A stretch of 64,000 nt of DNA from an uncultured Bacillota bacterium (GTDB lineage Bacteria > Bacillota > Clostridia > Lachnospirales > Lachnospiraceae), in NCBI GenBank assembly GCA_949291945.1, contig CASEXH010000003.1:1-64000 (forward strand). Direction: 5' to 3'. The notes under the pieces are model-generated. The model was not told where the DNA came from and did not search any database. It saw only the letters and a list, made by a program, of their open reading frames with translations. Below are positions 57,817 through 64,000 of the stretch, piece after piece; within the stretch, counting starts at the first letter, position 1, and every line of letters begins with the position of its first letter. Both the position numbers and the translations under genes were made by a program.

Positions 57817-60111
57817 CTAATTCTCTGTCTTATTCACATTAACCAGTGCCATAGCGATCTTTTCCGAAGTGATCGGCATTTCCCGGATACGGACGCCCAC
57901 TGCGTTATATACGGCATTTGCAATAGCCGGGCAGGGGGTATTGATCACCATTTCCCCGATAGACTTGGCTCCAAATGGATGGCTCTTTTCGTAGCTTGGA
58001 ATAAACTCTACCCGGATATTTTTCAGATCCATACGGGTAGGAATCTTATACTGCATAAAGGAATTATTCCGCATCTGCCCCCGGTCATTGTACTGAATGT
58101 CTTCATAAAGGGCCATGCCGATTCCCTGTGCCAGGCCTCCCTCTGTCTGGACCCTTGCCAGATTCGGATTGACAGGCGTACCGCAGTCTACCACTGCCGC
58201 ATAATCCAGAATCTCTAAAGCTCCTGTTTCCTTGTCAATCTCAATCTCCACTATACCAGCCATAAAAGGCGGCGGAGAAATCTGAGAAGAACGGGTTGCG
58301 GAAGCCTGAAGGTTGGTGTTATTTCCGCTGGTTCCCTTAGCTGCCACTGCCTCCAGAGACACTTCTCCTTCACCGTTTAATTTATACACACGTTTTCCGT
58401 CAAACTCAACCTGATCCGGTTCTGTCTCCAGCATAGAGGCTCCCAGTTCTTTGATCTTCACCCGAAGCTGCTCACAGGCGTCTGCCACAGCCATTCCCGT
58501 TATATAGGTAGTAGCAGAGGCATAAGAACCTGAGTCATATGGGGAAATATCTGTATCTACGCCAAATACCACAATGTTGTCAAAGTCTGTTTCCAGCACA
58601 TCCGCCGCCATCTGGGACAGGATGGTATCGCATCCAGTACCCATATCTGTGGCCCCCAGGCCCAGGGTATAGGAACCGTCTTCTCCTAATTTAATAGAAG
58701 CTCCTCCTACGTCTACCTTGGCAATAGAAGAACCCTGCATAGCAATAGCAGCTCCTACTGCCCGGACCTTGCCGTTTCCCATATCACGGCGTGGATATTT
58801 TTCATCCCAGCCGATCATCTCTTTGGCCCTTGCCAGACATTTATCCAGGGTACAGCTTGTCACCCAGGGGCTTCCATCGTAGCCGATAAAACGGCAGCCT
58901 TCTTTTGACAGGTTCATCTCCCGGAATACTACCGGGTCCATGCCCATCTTATGTGCCAGCTCATCAACTGCAGATTCTACTGCAAAGATTCCCTGAGTGG
59001 CTCCATATCCCCGGTATGCCCCTGCAGACATCTGATTAGTATACACCACCTCGTAGCTGAACCGGTAAGCCTCTGTATTCCGGTAAAGGCCCAGAGGCTT
59101 ATGTCCGGAAAGGCCTACTGTTGTGGGGCCATGCTCTCCGTAAGCCCCTGTGTTAGACAGAGTATGGATATCAATGGCTTTCAAGATCCCCTTCTCATCG
59201 GCTCCCAGCCGTACCCGCACTTCCATCTCATGGCGGGGAGAGGAACAGATCTGAGACTCATACCGGGAATAGACGATCTTGGCCGGCTTTCCGGTCTTCA
59301 TGGTCACGATGGCCGGATACATCTCGCACACCGCCGTCTGTTTTGCCCCGAATCCTCCGCCGATCCTGGGTTTGATCACCCGGACTTTGGAAGCCCCGAT
59401 ACCCAGGGCCCGACCCAGGATCCTCCGCACATGGAAAGGCACCTGAGTGGAAGCTACCACGTTCAGTCTTCCGAAATGGTCCAGATAGGTATAAGCCCGG
59501 AAAGTCTCCATCATAGTCTGCTGGTTGGCCTTGGTGTGATAGGTCCTGTCCACCACATATTTACATTCTTTCAGCAAAGCGTCTACATCCCCCAGACTCT
59601 CTTCTTTCTGGGCGCAAAGGTTTCTCTTGTTATCTGCTCCCACCGGCATCTTGGCTTCCCAGTTATCCTCAGGATGGATCAGAATCTCATTATCCTTGGC
59701 TTTGTGGAAATCCAGCACTGCGGGAAGGACTTTATATTTTACTTTGATCAGTTTCAGCGCCTTATCTACGGCAGCCTCTGTCTCCCCAGCCACAATAGCC
59801 GCCCCGTCTCCTACAAACCGCACCCTCTGATCCAGGATCAGACGGTCATAGGGACTGAACTCCGGATAGGTCTGTCCTGCCAGGGTAAAACGCTGCTGGG
59901 GAACATCTTTGTATGTAAGAATACAGGCAATCCCCGGCACTTTCATAGCCGCATCTGTTTTGATCTCCTCAATGAGAGCATGGGCGTAAGGACTTCTCAG
60001 CACTTTTACGATCAGACAGTCTTTTGGAGCGATGTCGTCTGTGTAAACAGGCTTTCCCGTTACCAGAGCCATTGCATCTTTTTTCACCATAGGCTGATTC
60101 ACATATTTCAT
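57817..60111 (-). CDS. Molybdenum hydroxylase, large (molybdopterin) subunit
   Basis: A 764-residue subunit of the xanthine dehydrogenase family. Conserved pieces are VTGKPVYTDDI at the start, GGGFGAKQTAV (molybdopterin), GAYRGYGATQGIFAVE, GATDMGTGCDTIL, and near the C-terminus FGAKSIGEMVINTPCPAI, whose Glu is the base that activates the metal-bound hydroxyl. The residues around the substrate pocket (GAYRGYG rather than AFRGFG) differ from classic xanthine dehydrogenase, so the substrate could be another N-heterocycle or an aldehyde. It overlaps the iron-sulfur subunit gene by four bases. Confidence 0.9.
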   Translation of the reverse strand: MKYVNQPMVKKDAMALVTGKPVYTDDIAPKDCLIVKVLRSPYAHALIEEIKTDAAMKVPGIACILTYKDVPQQRFTLAGQTYPEFSPYDRLILDQRVRFVGDGAAIVAGETEAAVDKALKLIKVKYKVLPAVLDFHKAKDNEILIHPEDNWEAKMPVGADNKRNLCAQKEESLGDVDALLKECKYVVDRTYHTKANQQTMMETFRAYTYLDHFGRLNVVASTQVPFHVRRILGRALGIGASKVRVIKPRIGGGFGAKQTAVCEMYPAIVTMKTGKPAKIVYSRYESQICSSPRHEMEVRVRLGADEKGILKAIDIHTLSNTGAYGEHGPTTVGLSGHKPLGLYRNTEAYRFSYEVVYTNQMSAGAYRGYGATQGIFAVESAVDELAHKMGMDPVVFREMNLSKEGCRFIGYDGSPWVTSCTLDKCLARAKEMIGWDEKYPRRDMGNGKVRAVGAAIAMQGSSIAKVDVGGASIKLGEDGSYTLGLGATDMGTGCDTILSQMAADVLETDFDNIVVFGVDTDISPYDSGSYASATTYITGMAVADACEQLRVKIKELGASMLETEPDQVEFDGKRVYKLNGEGEVSLEAVAAKGTSGNNTNLQASATRSSQISPPPFMAGIVEIEIDKETGALEILDYAAVVDCGTPVNPNLARVQTEGGLAQGIGMALYEDIQYNDRGQMRNNSFMQYKIPTRMDLKNIRVEFIPSYEKSHPFGAKSIGEMVINTPCPAIANAVYNAVGVRIREMPITSEKIAMALVNVNKTEN

Positions 60112-60584
60112 TGTCCTTCCCCCTCTCTCTGTTTTTTCTTATATTCCAGATATTTTAAGATACTCCTGGTCTGTCCCATGAATCCGGAGCAGCGGCAGAG
60201 ATTTCCTGCCAGATACTCATTGATTTCCTCTTCCGTAGGATCATGAAGCTCTTTTTCCATAGCAAAAATATTCATCATAAATCCTGGATTGCAGAAACCA
60301 CACTGTTCTGCACCTTCTCTGGCCAGAAATCCTCCCAGTTCTTCCGCCTTTTCCTGAAGCCCCTCTAAAGTAACTACATGTTTTTCTTCCACTCTGGCTG
60401 CCAGGGTGCTGCAGGATAATACAGGCTTATCTTCTACCAGAACTGTGCACAGGCCGCAGTTGGCAGTCTCACAGCCTCTCTTTACACTGTAACATTCCTT
60501 TTCCCTCAACAGATCCAGGAGAAGGGTATCTGCCTGAATCTCTGTCTGGACTTTTCTTCCGTTAAGCCAAAACTTTATTTCCAT
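60108..60584 (-). CDS. Molybdenum hydroxylase, 2Fe-2S subunit
   Basis: A 158-residue subunit with two 2Fe-2S clusters. The plant-type N-terminal site reads CYSVKRGCETANCGLCTV with a fourth Cys in VLSCS. The helical second site has CGFCNPG and NLCRCSG. It passes electrons from the molybdenum centre to FAD. It overlaps both neighbours, 23 bases with the FAD subunit and 4 with the large subunit, so all three are co-translated. The C-terminal tail (KKKQREGEGQ) is slightly extended. Confidence 0.93.
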   Translation of the reverse strand: MEIKFWLNGRKVQTEIQADTLLLDLLREKECYSVKRGCETANCGLCTVLVEDKPVLSCSTLAARVEEKHVVTLEGLQEKAEELGGFLAREGAEQCGFCNPGFMMNIFAMEKELHDPTEEEINEYLAGNLCRCSGFMGQTRSILKYLEYKKKQREGEGQ

Positions 60585-61395
60585 GTTCTTTACCTCCTGC
60601 CTGGATCAATGCTCTTTTGACCAGTACCTGGACCAGATGGCTCCTGTACTGGGCTGATCCCCTCATGTTGCTTCCCGTGCGGACATGTTCTCTGGCATAG
60701 GCAGCAAAGGCTTCTGCTGCTTTCTCCTGCTCCTCGGAATCTTTCTTCAGGAAATCCTTCAGGATACCTTCTTCGTCTTTTACAAAAACTGCCTTATAGG
60801 GACAGGCTCCCAGAGTCACTCTCGCCTCTCCGTCTTCAAAGAGGGACACTCCGCAGGCCAGCACGGGGAAATCTGTGCTGCTGTTTCTCTGGCTTATATA
60901 GGCCATAGCCGCCGGCCTTTTTTTCACCAAAATCCTCACCAAAATGTCCCGGTCCCGCTTCATCTTGGCAAACTCTTCCATAGGAAGGATGCCCCCCTTA
61001 TATAACTCCACATAGGAATCCATGGCAAGAAACATGGTAAGGACATCAGAAAAACCAAATCTTCCGAAAATACTGCCGCCTGCTGTGGCACAGTTGCGAA
61101 ACTGGACTCCTACGATATGCCGCAGGCTCTCCTTCATGGCGCCCCGGGTATATTCTGCCAGCCCTTTATGTGTCTCCAGATCTCTCAGGCTTACCATCGC
61201 TCCAATGCGGAAGCCTTCCTTGTCTTCTTCAATGGTATCCAGTCCCAGTCCGGACAGGTCTATGGCGGTTCCCACATTCCGGTTTCCCATCTTCAGCCAG
61301 ACCATTCCTCCAAGGACACAGGCGGACCGTTTCTGATTCAGCTGGTAGGCCTCCTCCAAATCCTTCACTTTAACGTATTCTCTGATCTTTAACAT
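60562..61395 (-). CDS. Molybdenum hydroxylase, FAD-binding subunit
   Basis: A 277-residue subunit of the CoxM/XdhB type. It starts MLKIREYVKVKDLEEAYQLN, has GGMVWLKMGNRNVGTAIDLSG (FAD pyrophosphate region) and RNCATAGGSIFGRFGFSD, the family A-T-x-G-G-x-(I/L) flavin motif. The true start is ATG 61395 behind AGGAG; upstream in-frame sequence is the untranslated leader. First gene of a three-subunit operon (FAD, FeS, Mo), possibly with the M18 aminopeptidase. It is divergent from the MATE gene. Confidence 0.9.
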   Translation of the reverse strand: MLKIREYVKVKDLEEAYQLNQKRSACVLGGMVWLKMGNRNVGTAIDLSGLGLDTIEEDKEGFRIGAMVSLRDLETHKGLAEYTRGAMKESLRHIVGVQFRNCATAGGSIFGRFGFSDVLTMFLAMDSYVELYKGGILPMEEFAKMKRDRDILVRILVKKRPAAMAYISQRNSSTDFPVLACGVSLFEDGEARVTLGACPYKAVFVKDEEGILKDFLKKDSEEQEKAAEAFAAYAREHVRTGSNMRGSAQYRSHLVQVLVKRALIQAGGKEHGNKVLA

Positions 61396-61485
61396 ATCAT
61401 TTCTCCTGTTACCAGAAAAGGGACTGCCGCATAAAACCTCCGGTCTTACACAACAGCCCTCACATTCCTCGTTCTTTATGAAATC

Positions 61486-61515
61486 AGTATAGCATAGGCA
61501 TTTTATACTAAGCAA
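61486..61515 (-). promoter_or_regulatory. Promoter of the molybdenum hydroxylase operon
   Basis: On the minus strand TTGCTT (61515-61510) and TATACT (61491-61486) with an 18-base spacer, leaving a leader of about 85 nt. I see no confident riboswitch in it. Confidence 0.5.
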
Positions 61516-61582
61516 GTATTTTCTCTTTTCTTTTCTTCCAATCCGTATTAAAATCAATAGGAAAAGGAGAACCAATGAAAAA

Positions 61583-62950
61583 ATGAAAAAGACAACAGAT
61601 TTAGGAAAAGACAAAGTTCCCCTGTTGGTCCTGAAACTGGCGGTGCCTTCCATGATCGCTCAGTTTGTAAATGTACTTTACAGCACTGTGGACCGAATGT
61701 TTATCGGAAATATAACGGGCATTGGAGACGTTGCCCTAGCAGGTGTGGGTGTTTGTGGCCCCATCGTTACCCTCCTGACTTCTTTCGGAACACTGATAGG
61801 TCTTGGGGGTTCTATTTTAATGGCCATGCGCATGGGGGCCGGCCGAAAGAAACAGTCTGAAAATATACTGGCCCACAGCTTTCTAATGCTGGTATTATTT
61901 TCAGCAGTTTTGACCATTCTTTTTCTGCTGCTCAAGGATTATTTGCTGAACTGGTTCGGCGCCAGTACAGCCACCTTTCCCTATGCTGATTCTTATATGA
62001 CCATTTATACTGTGGGCACCTTTTTCGCCCTTATGGCAGTGGGACTGAATTATTTTATCACCTGTCAGGGATTTCCCGGTGTGGGAATGATGACCGTTAT
62101 CGTAGGCGCACTGACCAATATCCTGCTGGATCCTGTATTTATTTTCGGATTTCATATGAATGTAGCAGGAGCGGCCATCGCTACTGTCATCGCCCAGTTC
62201 GTATCCTGTGCCTTTGCCTTCCGGTTTCTTATCGGAAAGAGGATTCCTGTAAAGATCACACTCCTTAGGAAAAAGAATTTTTCTCCTGTGATCGTCCAGA
62301 GGATCCTGGCCCTGGGAGTCTCTCCCTTCCTGATCCTGGCTACAGACAGCGTGATCCTGATTGTGCTGAATACTGTGCTGCAGACCTACGGCGGACCAGA
62401 GGAAGGAGATCTCCTGATCACCTGCGCTACTATTGTGCAGAGCTACATGATGCTGATCACCGGTCCCATGCTGGGAATTTCCAGCGGAACCCAGGCAATC
62501 TTAAGCTACAATTACGGTGCCAAAAACATTGACCGGGTAAAATCGGCGGAAAAATACATATTGCTGCTGTGTCTGTGCTTTACTACCATTATGTTCCTGG
62601 TATCCAGAACGATCCCGGAGTATTTCATCCGCATCTTCACCAGAGATCCCGGACAGACAGATCTCTGTGTATGGGGAATCCAAGTATTCACATTGATGAT
62701 CATTCCCCTCAGCTTCCAGTATGTATTTGTAGACGGTTTCACCGCCCTGGGAAGAAGCAGGACTGCGCTCTTCCTCTCTGTATTCCGGAAAGGAGACTAT
62801 ATGCTGTTTACCATAGTCCTTCCCATATTCTTCGGAGCCAGAAGCGCCTTCTACGCCCAGCCTCTGGCGGACGGGATCGGTGCGGTTATGTCTTCTATCG
62901 CATTCCTGCTGATCTTCCGGAAGCACCTGGAAAAACGAATGCTGGCATAA
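61583..62950 (+). CDS. MATE family multidrug efflux transporter
   Basis: A 455-residue transporter with 12 predicted spans in two repeats. MATE features are LKLAVPSMIAQFVNVLYSTVDRMFIG at the start, GVGVCGPI, the mid GQG-like FPGVGMMTVIVGALTNILLDPVFIFGF, and GAAIATVIAQ. It exports drugs or metabolites with Na+ or H+. Its ATG (61583) is 13 bases after AAGGAG; a nearer ATG (61575) opens a three-codon frame MKK-stop whose TGA overlaps the main ATG. Divergent from the molybdenum hydroxylase operon. Confidence 0.92.
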   Translation: MKKTTDLGKDKVPLLVLKLAVPSMIAQFVNVLYSTVDRMFIGNITGIGDVALAGVGVCGPIVTLLTSFGTLIGLGGSILMAMRMGAGRKKQSENILAHSFLMLVLFSAVLTILFLLLKDYLLNWFGASTATFPYADSYMTIYTVGTFFALMAVGLNYFITCQGFPGVGMMTVIVGALTNILLDPVFIFGFHMNVAGAAIATVIAQFVSCAFAFRFLIGKRIPVKITLLRKKNFSPVIVQRILALGVSPFLILATDSVILIVLNTVLQTYGGPEEGDLLITCATIVQSYMMLITGPMLGISSGTQAILSYNYGAKNIDRVKSAEKYILLLCLCFTTIMFLVSRTIPEYFIRIFTRDPGQTDLCVWGIQVFTLMIIPLSFQYVFVDGFTALGRSRTALFLSVFRKGDYMLFTIVLPIFFGARSAFYAQPLADGIGAVMSSIAFLLIFRKHLEKRMLA

Positions 62951-62995
62951 AATACTTATGAATCTATTATCCTATCTGAAACAGGAGGTATTTGA

Positions 62996-63643
62996 ATGAG
63001 AAAATTTTTGCTGCTGCTGATGACCTTATCCATCTTTCTCTCTTTTTCCGCCTGCGGCGGAAGAAATTCCCGGGAGGAAGAGGAAGCGGAACTGGATGCG
63101 GTTTCTTCCTCTATGACTGGTACTCTTACCAGATATACCGGTTCAGAAATTTCTATTGAAACAGATGACGGACAGGAGCTCTCCTTTGAAGACTGCTCCT
63201 CTACAGAAGTAGAATGTGTAAACGGAATCATTCCGGGAAATGAAGTGACGCTTATCTATGTAGGGGGAATAGACGGCACAGATACCAGTAATGTCAGAGT
63301 CCGCAGGATCATAACAGAAGATGATAATTCCAGCATTATGGCTCTGGCAGAAAAGGCCAGGGATGGAATTTCCAGGTCAGAAGACGGAACTTACTCTGAG
63401 GAGGAAGCCGGAGCAGGCCAGGATCTTCCTGACAGCGGTGTTGAGGTAGAATCCACCCGGCAGACAGCCTATGTGGTCAGCTCTGTCAATGTCAGAGCCG
63501 ATGCCCAAAACGGATCCGAAGTCTTGGGAATCCTGGATTCCGGTGATTCTGTGACAGTCACCGGAATCTGTGCTAACGGCTGGTACCGGGTGGTCTATGA
63601 AGGGCAGACTGGTTATGTGTGGGGAGATTATCTTTCTCTATAA
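62996..63643 (+). CDS. Lipoprotein with C-terminal bacterial SH3 domain
   Basis: A 215-residue exported lipoprotein. Signal peptide 1-19 ends in a lipobox-type SFSAC at Cys20. A beta-rich domain (residues 40-105: GTLTRYTGSEISIETDDGQE, GNEVTLIYVGG), an acidic linker, and a C-terminal SH3b domain (SVNVRADAQNGSEVLGIL, GWYRVVYEGQTGYVWGDYL) follow. SH3b domains often bind peptidoglycan, so this is a probable wall-associated surface lipoprotein. AGGAGG precedes the ATG. The strong terminator follows. Confidence 0.88.
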   Translation: MRKFLLLLMTLSIFLSFSACGGRNSREEEEAELDAVSSSMTGTLTRYTGSEISIETDDGQELSFEDCSSTEVECVNGIIPGNEVTLIYVGGIDGTDTSNVRVRRIITEDDNSSIMALAEKARDGISRSEDGTYSEEEAGAGQDLPDSGVEVESTRQTAYVVSSVNVRADAQNGSEVLGILDSGDSVTVTGICANGWYRVVYEGQTGYVWGDYLSL

Positions 63644-63661
63644 TTCTATATCTCTGCCGAC

Positions 63662-63706
63662 AAAAAGAAGGATCAAAAGGCACTATACCTTTGATCCTTC
63701 TTTTTT
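63662..63706. terminator. Strong bidirectional terminator
   Basis: AAAAAGAAGGATCAAAAGG pairs with CCTTTGATCCTTCTTTTTT with an 8-base loop, between convergent genes. Confidence 0.92.
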
Positions 63707-63771
63707 GTTATCTGTATTTCCCATTCAAGGGCTTACTTTAAATACTTTAAACCTCTGTATCTGAAGATTCT

Positions 63772-64000
63772 TTATTTTACCAAATATATATCTGCGTAGT
63801 TTACTCCCAGAGCATTTGCTTTGTCATGGTCGTTGACGTAAATATCGATCCGGTTGCCTTTGATAGCGCCGCCGCAGTCTTCTGCAGTAAACACATGACC
63901 ATTGATAATCACCTGAGTGCCATATGGGATCACACTTGGATCTACAGCAATGGTTTGTCCTTCTACTACAGGTGTTCCTGTAGCAGTGATTCCTGTCTCT
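63772..64000 (-). CDS. 3D-domain protein, 3' part only
   Basis: The last 75 or so residues of a gene that runs out of the window. GQTIAVDPSVIPYGTQVIIN, then FTAEDCGGAIKGNRIDIYVN and YADIYLVK-stop, match the 3D (Asp-Asp-Asp) domain of Rpf2/YabE/MltA-like cell-wall hydrolases. The three Asp of the name are visible in VDPS, AEDCGG and RIDIY. The domain is normally C-terminal after a signal peptide and other domains. Probably a secreted peptidoglycan lytic enzyme. Confidence 0.9.
   Translation of the reverse strand, partial: ETGITATGTPVVEGQTIAVDPSVIPYGTQVIINGHVFTAEDCGGAIKGNRIDIYVNDHDKANALGVNYADIYLVK

Noticed and set aside
58951..60246. Long open frame opposite the molybdenum subunit gene
   Set aside because: Antisense shadow of a conserved gene with no recognisable domain.
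61399..61480. Possible riboswitch in the leader of the molybdenum hydroxylase operon
   Set aside because: There are GC-rich segments but no pattern I can match to the Moco, purine or xanthine motifs; reading it as one would be a guess.

Overview
The window looks like chromosomal DNA of a gut Firmicute of the Lachnospiraceae (a Blautia-like relative is my best guess; the genus is inferred). The signs are strong AGGAGG ribosome sites with occasional TTG/GTG starts, a CIRCE-controlled clpB, a DUF4250 protein, Bce-type ABC/two-component modules, large two-domain NadE, NlpC/P60 hydrolases with long coiled coils, and many A/T-rich hairpin terminators. I see no rRNA, tRNA, CRISPR array, prophage or transposase gene.

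Layout. 0.2-1.4 kb: an Rpn/PD-(D/E)XK nuclease-like gene broken by two short TA-flanked elements. 1.8-4.8 kb: a membrane-anchored FMN-bind-like protein, a CD3324-type HTH protein behind a candidate translational attenuator, and a Vat/CatB-like acetyltransferase paired with an Ntn hydrolase. 4.4-11 kb (minus): housekeeping genes, including a run methyltransferase-hslO-nadE-alcohol dehydrogenase-DUF6483. 11.2-14 kb (plus): membrane proteins and a membrane-anchored GDPD. 14.1-20.3 kb: aldo/keto reductase, a headless LysR fragment, and a minus-strand operon of GPH symporter, PucR regulator and UroD-like methyltransferase. 20.7-27.4 kb (plus): a run of small unrelated genes (GNATs, nitroreductase, PPOX, MBL) mixed with genes that keep both ends but have lost their middles, plus two apparent gene fusions. 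27.5-29.3 kb: an Rrf2 regulator and its probable PPOX/ferredoxin targets. 29.5-34.4 kb: ABC transporter with a convergent two-component system. 34.8-39.3 kb: a coiled-coil protein with a 21-bp tandem repeat, a MoxR/VWA pair, a PanE-like reductase and an orphan HicB. 39.5-45.7 kb: a GH79-like glycosidase and a complete Bce-type resistance module. 45.9-53.7 kb: DUF4250, clpB, sugar acetyltransferase, a YczE-like membrane protein and two paralogous NlpC/P60 endopeptidases with WalR-like boxes. 53.8-64 kb: a HisD-family dehydrogenase with a MerR-type promoter beside a divergent MerR-zinc ribbon-methyltransferase protein, M18 aminopeptidase, a three-subunit molybdenum hydroxylase, a MATE exporter, an SH3 lipoprotein and the end of a 3D-domain protein.

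The most interesting points are: (1) the nuclease gene whose 287-codon frame is restored exactly if both elements are removed; (2) the erm-like leader peptide/anti-SD arrangement before the CD3324 gene; (3) the cluster of internally deleted genes at 20.7-25.1 kb; (4) a 40-residue membrane peptide enclosed in a 26-27 bp inverted repeat; (5) a perfect-hexamer promoter with 19-bp spacer in front of hisD, next to a MerR-methyltransferase fusion; (6) a dispersed repeat of which three copies lie here, one supplying the stop codon of a histidine kinase. All functional statements are inferred from sequence reading; no database search was run.
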